DNA from: Dermacentor variabilis
Lineage: Eukaryota; Arthropoda; Arachnida; Ixodida; Ixodidae
NCBI RefSeq assembly: GCF_050947875.1
Contig: NC_134573.1
Location: 67,544,315-67,608,314 of the forward strand
DNA: 64,000 nt
Direction: 5' to 3'
In this document: positions 22,124 to 32,269 of the stretch, one piece after another
Numbering within the stretch: the stretch's first letter is position 1
How the letters are laid out: each line of letters opens with the position of its first letter
Notes under the pieces: generated by a model
Seen by the model: the letters and a program-made list of their open reading frames with translations, nothing else
Told to the model about the DNA's origin: nothing
Database searches by the model: none
Translations under genes and position numbers: made by a program

Positions 22124-22329
22124 AAAAGCCGTACCACTGAAGGCTCCTGAACCTTAGTGAAATGGCAAGCCACCTCTCCTGGTATAGCTTAAACTCCAAC
22201 TGAGAAGCCGTCAAAGCAGTAAGCATTGAATCCCAAGTCAAAGAGAGCCGAGGCGACTTCGGAACCACTTCATGTCCGATTATATCGGTTTCTTTTCAAC
22301 AGCTTGAATGCTACGTGCGCAAAGGGGTG

Positions 22330-23310
22330 CACGTGCTATGCTACAACAAAATCAATAAAAAGATGCACCGATGGCAGAGGCAATGCCCCGCATAGTGGTT
22401 GTGGCCACGGTATCGGTCGCGATAAGCAGAGAGGCGCGGCCCCAACAGAGGAGAGTACACACTGGAGGCGACGCAATGGCGAAGATCTTCCGCCAGCCCC
22501 GCACACAGGCGCGCCCACGTCTGCGCTCTCGTCCGCCCCCACGACTGTTTATGCCGCGGTCGCAGTGCAGGCCTAAGCTGCGGCGAGCAGCTGGCGTGCA
22601 CTACGGGGCTTCGGGTTACCGAAGCGCCCGGCGCGATGCCTCCCCCACAATCGGCTCGCGGCCTGCCGAAACAACTTCGCCGGAGCATTCCTCGGCGACT
22701 GAGGTCATTCGCTCAGGCCCGTTCACAAGAAGCGGCACCGGCATACACCGTGGAGCCGAACCCGGCGGCGAGCAAACAGCTCACACAACGGCGCTTCGAA
22801 AGCCGATCGCATTCCTTGCATCGAAGCAAGCCTAACCCTCAGGCACGCCGAAGGCGGCGACTGCCCTGCGCGTGCATCGGCTGCTGTTTGCCCGCTCGTG
22901 CAGCCGGACAAGCGCGAAACCGGCGCGTTCTCCACGTGCGACAAAGCTCGCGTTCCTCCAAGGTCTCGCTTGGACACTCACCAGCACTGCCGCAGCTGCT
23001 GCCTCAATCCAACGCCGTTCGATCCGCCATAAAGTAAGCGTTCTAGCAAGCGACACAGTTCAGAGATGCACAAGCAAGCCGCCCAAAGGATGGGCGACGG
23101 CGGGGGAGGGCTGACCGGAAGGGCTCCCCGTCCTCTCTATGTGGAGTCGTTCCGTGCAGTCGCTGCTGCTCTCTCATCATCGACGCTTACCCCGCTTCGC
23201 GGAGACCACTCGCACCAATGCGCAGTTTCTGCGCTAGCTAGCCCTGGGTGGCGCTGTAGCCGCGGAGTTTCTAGGAGTTTCGTGGAGTTACGGTAGGGGC
23301 TTTCTCCAGG
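22330..23310 (-). promoter_or_regulatory. CpG-rich block; possible promoter and non-coding first exon of a minus-strand gene
   Basis: GC- and CpG-rich over roughly 1 kb, in contrast to its AT-rich surroundings. Open frames on both strands are long only because of composition. On the minus strand a consensus donor CTG|GTGAGT sits at 22984-22976. The dystroglycan-like exon at 4753-4942 needs an upstream non-coding exon on this strand, so this block is a candidate source; the link is an inference. Confidence 0.3.
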
Positions 23311-23929
23311 AATGAAAGCGGACTTCCAGCAACTTCGCGGATGTGTTCGGCGGATGTCATTTATATCTTTAAGCACGGACGAGCCGCGGCAACGTATGCA
23401 GCCGTGTCCGCGTGGCTGGTCATCGATTGAGGTAGTACTTGACTGTACTTATTTTACCGCTCATTTAGCAGCGACTCGCGTGCTGGCTGCCATGCTCTTC
23501 AAAAGAAGATATCTCCGTCGCGCTCAGCTCACAATCGTGAAGTCCCTCATGAACTCAAATCAAATCAAATATATGTATTTAAGGACAATGAAAAAACTTT
23601 GAAACATCCACATTTCTTAATCTTTTATCTTTGTTTATTATTTTTGCAAGAGCCGGCAAAAGAAGAGCGTATGAGCACTACGAGGCTTTCAAAGTGTTCT
23701 ATCAACCTCATATTCATAAACACCCTTCCCCGTATGCCCAATGTAAACAGCTCCACAAGACGAGGGTAACATGTACTCTACGCTACGCCACTTTACAAAG
23801 AATTGTTATATTGACTGGCGGAGCACTTATCGCTAATGGGATACCATCTATTTTAGAGTTATTGGGGGAGGGGGGACATGCCTCCAATTTCTCTTCCTCT
23901 CTCCCTCTCTATGTATACATATCTAAAGT

Positions 23930-24000
23930 GCGAGAGAGAGTTCCTTGACAAAAGCAGGACTCCGGCCGAAACGTTGGAATAAAGTAAACGTTTTGCACAT
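23930..24000 (+). other. Possible Penelope-like element 3' motif
   Basis: GACTCCGGCCGAAACGTTGG followed by AATAAAG resembles the conserved GCCGAAACGT segment at the ends of Penelope-like retroelements, which often contains hammerhead ribozyme parts. No GIY-YIG endonuclease or reverse transcriptase was recognised nearby, and the ribozyme CTGATGA core is not evident. Confidence 0.3.
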
Positions 24001-24078
24001 TATTCGCCCGTTCTTCTTGTATGCATTGAGAGAGCTATTAGTGAGAGTTATCTTTGTCATTGGCAGACAACTGGGCTC

Positions 24079-24118
24079 TATAACGTGGAACTATTCCGAT
24101 ATGTTTTTATTCCAATCT
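24079..24118 (+). repeat. Short dispersed repeat, copy 2
   Basis: Matches 12518-12570 (TATAACGTGGAACTATTCCG and the following T-rich stretch). A separate GC-rich inverted repeat follows at about 24150-24190 (GGTGACCGCCCGACGC and GCATCGGGCGGTCAGCC). Confidence 0.5.
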
Positions 24119-24925
24119 CCTGACGTCAAATTTGCGCAATTTGCGGCGGGTGACCGCCCGACGCAAGCATCGGGCGGTCAGCCGTCGGGTTGTCTGAACA
24201 GACCAATCAAACGCTGTCCTCGTTCATAGGAGGTCACTTTTGTTTGCTTGAAAAACGAACAATATTGCCTACACTGAGCGTCTTTGTCTTATCTAACTGG
24301 CTGCAGCAAGAGACGAGGAGCACGCTCGACTGGAGAGGGATTTAATTGATAGGGCCGAGCCACTGCCACTGCACTGAAAATCGATAACCGGATGAAGAGG
24401 GTGGTGCCGACGTCTGCGATTGGTCCGCTTTCCTTCTTTACTTAGCTTGGGATGGCTGGTCGAAAATCGCGGCGGCATGCAACAGAAGCTTAAGAATGAC
24501 GCTGATACGGATGCTCAGCGAAGAATAGTTGGCAGAACGAGGTCGTAAACGCGCCTAAAGTGCTCGAAAACGTTACACAGCCACGGAAAAAGTTTTCTTA
24601 CACATAAATAAACCTATGCTCTCCGTCAGGTGCGAGTAGACAGTGCCTGAGCGATCGACAGCAACCATCTTTTGTTCGTTTCGGAACGGGGTAGCCTTCG
24701 GCTATTCAGAAGAAAATTCAGTTTTGTTCGGCATATTAATGCATCTTTGACGCGTACACGTCACTTTGACGCGGTGAGTTCTTACGGTTTTGCGACGTCG
24801 CGTGACAGGCAGGTGAAGTGGGTGCAGCCCGAAAACTTTTGACCAATAGCCGAGGAATAACACCGCAAAGGCGTCGAATCAGAAATAACTTTTTTTTATC
24901 AAATCATGCATAATCAGGGTGCATA

Positions 24926-25511
24926 TCATCATCATCATCATCAGCCTGGTTACGCCCACTGCAGGGCAAAAGCCTCTCCCAGACTTCTCCAACTACCCCG
25001 GTCGTGTACTAATTGTGGCCATGTTGCCCCTGCAAACTTAATCTCATCCGCCCACCTAACTTTCTGCCGTCCCCTGCCACGCTTCCCTTCCCTTGGAATC
25101 CAGTCTGTAACCCTTAATGACCATCGGTTATCTTCCCTCCTCATTACATGTCCTGCCCATGCCCATTTCTTTTTCTTGATTTCAACTAAGATGTCATTAA
25201 CTCGCGTTTGTTCCCTCACCCAATCAGCTCTTTTCCAATCCCTTAACGTTACACTCATAATTCTTCTTTCCATAACTCGTTGCGTCGTCCTCAATTTAAG
25301 TAGAACCCTTTTCGTAAGCCTCCAAGTTTCTGCCCCGCACGTGAGTACTGGTAAGACACAGCTGTTATACACTTTTCTCTTGAGGGGATAATGGCAACCT
25401 GCTGTTCATGATCTGAGAAAGCCTGCCAAACGCACCCCAGCCCATTCTTATTCTTCTGATTATTTCAGTCTCATGATCCGGATCTGCGGTCACTACCTGT
25501 CCTAATTAAGT
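24926..25511 (-). mobile_element. RTE retrotransposon copy B, 3' part
   Basis: The minus-strand frame (25372-24950) encodes the RTE C terminus (VYNSCVLPVLTCGAETWRLT through WAWAGHVMRREDNRWSLRV), close to copy A, ending in the trinucleotide tail at 24926-24945. It stops abruptly at about 25511, where an LTR retrotransposon was inserted. The rest of the same copy resumes at 31612. Confidence 0.85.
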
Positions 25512-25673
25512 AGGTGTGTGGTGAACACAAATATGCCGCGGATAAGCCGCGGTGCTGCCAGCGCGGAACAGAGCCGACCGCAGTCGACCGTAGCCAGCCT
25601 GCCGCCGAGAGAGGGCCGCCGCACAAAGAATAAAGATTAGTGGGCACCACAGCAGGTCGTGGTTGGCACCGAG
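25512..25673 (+). repeat. 5' LTR of CsRn1-type element, first part
   Basis: Begins TGTGTGGTGAACACAAATAT and matches the 3' LTR at 31433 onward through AAAGAATAAAG (which carries an AATAAA). It has a small insertion with a CCGCGGATAAGCCGCGG hairpin that is absent from the 3' copy. Interrupted by a DNA transposon after GCACCGAG; the remainder is 27114-27168. Confidence 0.75.
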
Positions 25674-27113
25674 CACGACCTACTGTATTGGCGGCGAGGA
25701 GTTACGGAGTCGCCATCTGTTGGAAGCGCCTCCCTTGCGTAGTATGAGGGATCACGTGGCGCGCTCCTCATAGGTTTCGCTTACGGCGCTCAATAAAAAC
25801 ACCATGCGGCAGCCCTCCTGGACATTTATGTAGGTATTCTCAAAACGAGGGAAGTTTTCGACTGTCGACATAATAATCCTGGGCAAACTGAAAGCACAGA
25901 ATCGTTTACAGACGCTATCTCTTTACCGAATACGTACAGTGAACGCCACTGCGCCTGGTCGCCGCGATGGAGTCTCCCGGACCGGCTTCTTGCGTGAAAG
26001 GTAGCCAAACGCTGAGAGCAAACAATGTGAAACATGTTCTTATAGTGGGCTGTCTTTATAACCAAATGGGGTATAACAGAATGGAGCCTCAATACAGCGA
26101 TCGCACGGATTCGCAGCGACCGACTGCACGTCTACCGGCATGTCCGCGCACAATGTTTTCCTTTCGCTGTGAGCGCGTTTTCGCACCGTGCCGTGAGCTT
26201 TAGGCCGCAGCATATGAGCATTTGACAGTACCTAGCAACTATTGTTGCGTGGACGCTATTAGAACTGTTCAAAAATAATTTCGTTATAGAGACTTCGATG
26301 CCCACGGCGACTGTGATGTGCCGTTGCGGCGATTCAATCTTTCTTTGTCTTGTAAATTCTTGGGCATTTCAATATTATTTCTCAAGTTGCGTCGAACTAT
26401 ATGTTTATCGGTCTTCTCAACGTGCGATTTCCCTCTGCTTCTTTTTTGCAATCCAGTGCATTAATTCTTAACACATACATGACCATATGCCACGCCTTTC
26501 TTTAATGTGCGTCTTACCGCTCCCTTTCCGTTCCAGTGAACTTGCCAGTATCTAGCATCAACAAGTTCATAGACCAAACCATCCTGACATTAGAAGGGCA
26601 GCGGGCGCGGGCGAGCGTCACAGTGCGCGTTTTCTGCTACTCACCGAACATCGCGCAGTGCTGGCGCCGTAGCAGAAATCTTCCTCGCGTGTGCGCTTGC
26701 TGCATGCCTGAGTTGTAGCCGATGGCTGTCTGCCGGTTATAAGTTTCGCCAGCCAAGCTTCACGCAGCTCCTTGCCTTGCGGCTACGTGTGAATAAGGCT
26801 GACACCGGGCTCCGTTGCGTACGTCCAGCACTGCGGCACTGAGCAGTAGCTTACCATGCTGCACGCCTCCAAAGGCAGCCGCTACCTATTATAGTAGTTT
26901 CAAATGTTGTCAAACAGACACCCAAGGCGGCAAAACCTCAACACTTAATCAGAACTGCGGCGCACGTAGGACTTTACACTTTCGTTTTCAGCTCGCTTCG
27001 GCGCTTCCGAAGCAGCCGACGCGGCCGCTGTGTCCACGTGATCCCTCATGTCACTTCACGCCGACGGTGGCGCCAGCCTTTCCAGTGGTGGAGCTCGCCG
27101 CCAACAGGTCGTG
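25674..27113. mobile_element. DNA transposon nested in the 5' LTR, 8-bp target duplication
   Basis: The left end reads CACGACCTACTGTATTGGCG. The right end, on the minus strand, reads CACGACCTGTTGGCGGCGAG. The flanking octamer GCACCGAG is duplicated (25666-25673 and 27114-27121); a ninth G is ambiguous. About 1.44 kb with no recognised transposase. An 8-bp duplication occurs in hAT, P and Merlin-like superfamilies, and the terminal sequence did not let me choose. The inner stretch AATAAAAACACC at 25792 resembles a transcript end. Confidence 0.65.
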
Positions 27114-27168
27114 GCACCGAGACTCCAAGCCCCACGCCTCGTCTCTGCTTTCCTCGCGCGCGCCAATA
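27114..27168 (+). repeat. 5' LTR of CsRn1-type element, second part
   Basis: ACTCCAAGC... through TCTCTGCTTTCCTCGCGCGC and GCCAATA matches the end of the 3' LTR (31545-31607), allowing for a short tandem duplication of the ACCGAGTCTCC unit in the 3' copy. Confidence 0.75.
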
Positions 27169-27170
27169 AT

Positions 27171-27186
27171 TGGTGACCCGGACGTG
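27171..27186 (+). other. Primer-binding site, complementary to tRNA-Trp
   Basis: TGGTGACCCGGACGTG directly follows the LTR. It matches the reverse complement of the 3' end of eukaryotic tRNA-Trp (including CCA) except for one base. CsRn1-clade elements are known to use tRNA-Trp. Confidence 0.75.
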
Positions 27187-27192
27187 ATTGCC

Positions 27193-27813
27193 ATGAACCA
27201 GCCAAGCGACGCCGACAGTCCCACGGTAGCCGTACTTGATGTCAAGCTACCTCCGTTTTGGACTGGCGATCCGGAACTTTAGTTCGTGCAAGTTGAGTCA
27301 CAGTTCGCTGCACGCCGCATCACTGCTGACAGCACCAAATACCACCACGTGGTGGGCAGCCTCCCGCCTGCGACGGCCAGCGAGGTGCGGGACCTACTGC
27401 TAACACCACCCGCAGAGAACGCCTACCAGACGCTAAAAGAGACACTGATTCGCCGTGTCACACCTACAGAGCCGGAGCGTCTCCAGCAGCTACTGCGGGA
27501 GGCCGAACTTGGCGACCGCCGACCCAGCCAGTTGCTACGCCACATGCAACAACTGGCCGGCGAGGCGACAGCAAGCCACGGTCGTTTAGTGCGGGAACTG
27601 TTCCTGCAAAGGCTTCCCACAAGTGTACGGATAGGCCTCACGGCGTCGGGCGAGACAGACCTTGCCAAGATGGCCGAGCTCGCCGACAAACTCATGGCTG
27701 TCGCCGTGCCCACAGTCGCGTCGGTGCACGCAGACGCACCATCCGCCAATTCCTTGCAAGAGATGCGAAAGGAAATTTCTCGCCTCGCAGACACCGTCGC
27801 AGCGCTGCACTAG
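27193..27813 (+). pseudogene. gag capsid protein, CsRn1-type, with one in-frame stop
   Basis: Starts MNQPSDADSPTVAVLDVKLP a few bases after the primer site. Capsid features include PPFWTGDPEL, then FVQVESQFAARRIT, TKYHHVVGSLPP and ENAYQTLKETLIRR with LLREAELGDRRPSQLLRHMQ, a layout conserved in these gag proteins. An in-frame TAG (27280-27282) stands where relatives have a tryptophan. A coiled-coil-like end (SLQEMRKEISRLADTVAALH) precedes the stop. The nucleocapsid knuckle is displaced to another frame just downstream (27870-27925). Confidence 0.8.
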
Positions 27814-27839
27814 AGCGGAAACCAGCGACCACGACAGCG

Positions 27840-30800
27840 TACCGCATCACAACCACAACAACGTAGGGTGTGCTGGTACCACCGCAAATTCGGCAACGCT
27901 GCACGGAACTGTGTGTCGCCCTGTGAAAATTCGGGAAACGCCCCGGGCCAGCACTGAGGGTGACCAGTGCCCCCGCCCCGCCGGACAGTCGCCCATCGGT
28001 TTTCTTCCTGACCGATCGCGAAAGAGGTGCTCGTTTCCTAGTCGACACAGGGGTGGAAGTTAGTGTCGTGCCGGCGTCGCCAGCCGACCGCAAACGACCG
28101 TGCGCATCACCGTTGCAAGCTGTCAACAATACGATGATACCGACGTACGGGCAACGCTCCCTCTCGCTGGACCTGGGCCTCAAGGGGACGTTTCGGTGGA
28201 TTTTCGTCGTGGCTGACGTAAAATTTGCCATCCTGGGAGCGGACTTCTTGCGCAACTTCGGACTGCTTGTCGATGTCTGCAACTGGCGTTTACAGGACCC
28301 CTTGTCACAAGCAGAAGTGCGCGGGAAGCCATCCAGGCATCCACCCCTCAGCCCCACGCTCGTAGCACCGCCGGGCGCTACACGATTCACCGGCATCCTC
28401 GGCGATTTCCCCGAACTGACGCGGCCACCACAGGCCAGCGCGGCCGTCAAACACAATGTATGCCACCACATTGTCACAACAGGCCTACCAGTTTACGCAC
28501 GCCCACGTCGCCAGTCCCCGCAAAAGCTGCAAGCAGCTCGACAGGAATTCGACTACATGCTCGAGCTCGGCATAATCCGCCCGTCCGCTAGTCCTTGGGC
28601 GTCTCCACTGCAATGGTGCCGAAGTCTACGCCAGGAGACTGGCGACCCTGCGGCGACTATCGAGCCCTCAATCGAGCAACCGTGCCCGACCGTGATTCGG
28701 TACCTCACATTCATGATGTCACGTCCAGCCTACATGTTGCGGCGATTTTCTCCAAGGTCGACCTTGTGCGTGCGTACCATCAGGTCCCCGTGGCTCCAGA
28801 GGATGTATCGAAGACGGCGATAACCACGCCCTTCGGCCTGTTCGAGTTCCTACGCATGCCGTTCGGCCTGCGAAACTCCAGACAGACATTCCAGCGTTTT
28901 ATCAACGGCGTTTTGCATGGCCTCGACTTCTGCCATGCACGCCTCGATGACCTACTCATCGCAAGCACTTCACCGGACGAGCGTGAGGCGCATCTGCGAT
29001 CCGTGTTTCAGCGCCTGGCGGAGCATGGCATCCTGGTGAACACGGACAAGTGCGAGCTGGGTGCCGAGAAGCTGACTTTTCTTGGCCATGTTGTTTCAAG
29101 CTCTGGCATTTAACCTCATCCAGACAAGGTTAAAGCTGTCGAGAAGTTTACACGACCCACCACTAAGCGCCAGCTCCGCGAGTTCCTTGGCCTTGTAAAT
29201 TATTACCGACGTTTCGTACCTCGGTAATAATAATAATATTTGGGGTTTTACGTGCCAAAACCACTTTCTGATTATGAGGCACACCGTAGTGGAGGACTCC
29301 GGAAATTTTGACCACCTGGGGTTCTTTAACGTGCACCTAAATCTAAGCACACGGGTGTTTTCGCATTTCGCCCCCACAGAAATGCGGCCGCCGAGGCCGG
29401 GATTCGATCCCGCGACCTCGTGCTCAGCAGCCCAACACCATAGCCACTTGCTAGCAACCACGGCGGGTGTTTCGTACCTCGGTGCGCGGCCGTTCTGCAC
29501 CCTCTCCACCTACTGCTGTCGACACACGAAGGTGCTGCTAGGGAGCTGCTCTGGACGGACGACGCCGAAACGGCTTTTCAAGAGATCAAGAGACACCTCG
29601 CCGACGCCACACTTCTCGCCTACCCGCAGCCGGGAGTCCCACGGTGCGTCATGGTCGACGCCTCGGACGCAGCTGTGGGTGCTGTCCTTCAACAACTCAA
29701 CAAAGGAGTATGGCAACCGATCGCTTTCTTTTCTCTGAAACTGACACCCACCGAGCAGCGTTACAGCACTTTCGGACGCGAGCTGTTCGCCGTCTACGCA
29801 GCAATCCGGCACTTTCGTCATTACTTAGAAGGGACGGAATTCTTTGTAACGACTGATCACAAGCCTCTCACGTATGCGCCTTAGGCTCCCTCAAATCTCA
29901 TGGCGGCGCGCACACAGCCCGCGAGCTGCTGCAGATGTCCTACATATCGGAATTCACCACGGACATTCGCCACATAAAAGGAGTAGACAACGCTGTCGCC
30001 GATGCTCTATCGCGCAGCCCAGTAAATGCCATCACTCACACGGGAATAGACCTCGCAAAAGTGGCGGCAGCTCAACCGACGATGACGAACTGCGCCGTTT
30101 GCAGGAAACATCGACGTCACTCATCCTACAGTGGTTTCCTTTGCCCGGAGCAGGAGACATTTGTTGCGATACATCTACAAGTAGCCCTCGACCATTCGTG
30201 CCTGTTTGCCTCCGTCGGGAGGTATACGCTTCGTTACACGAGCTTTCACACCCAGGAATCCGGGCAACCCAGAAGCTGCTCACGGCACGTTTCGTATGGC
30301 CTTGCATCAACCGCGATTCCCGACAGTGGACTCGCGAGTGTCTTAGGTGTCAACGGTACATATGGTTCAGCGTCACACGGTGATACCGTTGGAGACTTTC
30401 CCAGGGCCAGATGCTCGATTCGCCCACACCCATATGGACATAGTCGGACCATTGACACTTTGCCAGGGCCAAACGTACTTGCTCACTTTGGTCGACCGTT
30501 TCACGCGGTGCGCAGAAGCTATCCCGATTCCCGACATTACAGCCGAAACTGTTGCTCGCGCTTTTGTCAACCACTGGATATGTCGTTTTGGTGCACCTTC
30601 CTCCATTACAACGGACAGAGGAAGCCAGTTTGAGTCTACGTTGTTCGCCAGTCTGACGAAACTCATCGGCGCCTCGCGCATCAGGACTACGGCCTACCAC
30701 CCGATGAGCAATGGAATGGTCGAGAGGTTTCACCGGCAGCTGAAAGCAGCACTTATGGAAAGTGCACATGACTCTTAGGTGGAAGCATTGCCTATCGTGC

Positions 30801-31366
30801 TCTTGGGCATACGCACAGCGTGCAAGGCAGATATCGGCTGAAGAGCTGCAGAACTTGTTTACGGCACGACGCTACGTCTGCCCGGTGATTTCTTTGCATC
30901 TGGCCAACAGCAAGCTCGCATTTCCGCCAGCGACTACGCATCTCGCCTCCGTGACATCATGAACGAGCTCCGAGCTACACCTCCGCGACAGCCCACAGAG
31001 AGGACACACGTGAGCAACGAGCTTGAGTCATGTAGTCACGTCTTTCTGCGGAACGACGCTGTACGACGACCACTACAAGCACCGTACGATGGGCCATTCA
31101 AGGTTCTCCGTCGTGGGCGGAAGACGTTCACTATCGAAATGCGGGGACGGCGGGAGGTTGTCTCGCTGGACAGACTTAAACCTGCGTACATGGAAACGCA
31201 GTCCATGACACCCACCTCCACCCCGTCACCTGGAACCCATACAAAAGTGCCTCGTCCCAGGGCAGCGGTTTCCACCAGGGCGGGAAATGCAGCCGCGCCT
31301 GATACTCGCACCTACCACACGCGCAGTGGCAGACGTCTAAATGCGCCAAATCCCCTCAACCTCTAA
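27840..31366 (+). pseudogene. pol polyprotein (knuckle, protease, RT, RNase H, integrase), multiply frameshifted
   Basis: The zinc knuckle CWYHRKFGNAARNCVSPC (about 27870-27925) is CHCC type. Protease follows with RFLVDTGVEVSVVP (28029) and ILGADFLRNFG. Reverse transcriptase shows [28 protein letters not shown] and [16 protein letters not shown], with a catalytic box RLDDLLIAS (28942-28968) in place of YVDD, and FLGHVVSS before a TAA. RNase H begins MVDASDAAVGAVLQQLNK (29651) and has TTDHKPLTYA. Integrase has the zinc-binding LSHPGIRATQKLL...CLRC segment, a core with TDRGSQFES and NGMVERFHRQLKAAL, and a C-terminal GPFKVLRRGRKTF module (31086). A SINE interrupts it at 29225-29469. Confidence 0.85.
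29225..29469 (-). mobile_element. tRNA-derived SINE of tick type
   Basis: Flanked by a perfect 13-bp duplication TTTCGTACCTCGG (29212-29224 and 29470-29482). On the minus strand the head carries an RNA polymerase III A box (TGGCTATGGTGTTGG) and B box (GGATCGAATCC). The tail ends in (ATT)n at 29225-29240. The body, including TTTTACGTGCCAAAACCAC, is of a type widespread in ixodid tick DNA and transcripts, like the Ruka family. It needs LINE machinery to move. It inserted between the RT and RNase H regions of the LTR element. Confidence 0.85.
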
Positions 31367-31410
31367 TCACACGAGTGTTTTGTCGTGTTGGTTCCGTTCG
31401 TGTTCGCACT

Positions 31411-31432
31411 AGGGGGGGGGAGGGGGGGAGTG
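31411..31432 (+). other. Polypurine tract of CsRn1-type element
   Basis: A run of G with one A (AGGGGGGGGGAGGGGGGGAG) lies immediately before the 3' LTR. It is the expected primer for plus-strand DNA synthesis. Confidence 0.75.
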
Positions 31433-31611
31433 CTGTGGTGAACACAAATATGCCGCGAATAACACAGCCGACCGCAGTCGACCGTAGCCAGCCGGCCGCC
31501 GAGAGAGGGCCGCCGCACAAAGAATAAAGGTTAGTTGGCATCGAGACTCCAAGACCGAGTCTCCAAGACCGAGACCGAGTCTCTGCTTTCCTCGCGCGTG
31601 CCAATAGATGT
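31433..31611 (+). repeat. 3' LTR of CsRn1-type element
   Basis: TGCTGTGGTGAACACAAATA through GCCAATA. Shares the promoter-proximal part and AAAGAATAAAG with the 5' LTR but lacks the inserted transposon. A 20-bp internal duplication (GACTCCAAGACCGAGTCTCC region) is specific to this copy. Confidence 0.8.
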
Positions 31612-32199
31612 ATTCCTTTACCACTTCCAGTGCCTCGCTACTTATCGTAAACTGGTGTTCTCTTCCGAGACTGTTAAACATTACTTTAGTTTTCTGCAGA
31701 TTAATTTTTAGACCTACCCTTCTGCTTTGCCTCTCCAGGTCAGTGAGCATTAAGCAAGGCAATATCATCAGCGAATCGCAAGTTACTAAGGTATTCTCCA
31801 TTGACTTTTATCCCCAATTCTTCCCAATCCAGGTCTCTGAATTTCTCCTGTAAACACGCTGTGAATAGCATTGGAGACATCGTATCCCTCTGTCTGACGC
31901 CTTTATTTATTGGGATTTTGTTGTTTTCTCTATGGAGGACTACGGTGGCTGTGGAGCCGCTATAGATATTTTTCAGTACATTTACATACGGCGCGTCTAC
32001 ACCCTGATTCCGTAATGCCTCCATGACTGCTGAGGTTTCGACTGAATCAAACGCTTTCTCGTAGTCAATGAAAGCTATATATAAGGGTTGGTTATATTCC
32101 GCACATTTCTCTATCACCTGATTGATAGTGTGAATATGGTCTATTGTTGAGTAGCCTTTACGGAATCCTGCCTGGTCCTTTGGTTAACAGAAGTCTAAG
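31612..32199 (-). mobile_element. RTE retrotransposon copy B, 5' part
   Basis: Resumes RTE sequence interrupted at 25511. The minus-strand frame 32117-31740 encodes IEKCAEYNQPLYIAFIDYEK and KNIYSGSTATVVLHRENNK, then LRFADDIALL. A deletion after that shifts the frame, and the rest (LTDLERQSRRVGLKINLQKT) follows in another. The copy is 5'-truncated at AAGTCTAAG (32199). Confidence 0.85.
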
Positions 32200-32224
32200 C
32201 GTACACGTGTGTACACGTCATATC

Positions 32225-32267
32225 TGATGGGGAGCTATCGCGGTTTCCCCGCGATAGCTCCCCATCA
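32225..32267. repeat. Perfect 19-bp hairpin with 5-nt loop
   Basis: TGATGGGGAGCTATCGCGG, loop TTTCC, then the exact reverse complement. It starts 26 bp beyond the truncated 5' end of RTE copy B and is preceded by a smaller GTACACGTGTGTACAC palindrome at about 32201-32216. Confidence 0.85.
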
Positions 32268-32269
32268 AG

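Larger units (their letters stand above)
25512..31611 (+). mobile_element. CsRn1-type Ty3/gypsy LTR retrotransposon inserted in the RTE copy
   Basis: A complete structure: 5' LTR (split by another transposon), primer-binding site, gag, protease, reverse transcriptase, RNase H, integrase, purine tract and 3' LTR. It interrupts RTE copy B exactly where copy A reads CTAAGTAGATGTATTCC. The CHCC zinc knuckle and tRNA-Trp primer site are characters of the CsRn1 clade. Many frameshifts and stops show it is dead. Confidence 0.85.

Noticed and set aside
22371..22835. A 154-codon plus-strand frame
   Set aside because: Basic, low-complexity translation of a CpG island, with equally open frames on the other strand.
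23930..24000. A complete hammerhead ribozyme
   Set aside because: The GCCGAAACG part is there, but the CTGATGA core and pairing helices could not be laid out.
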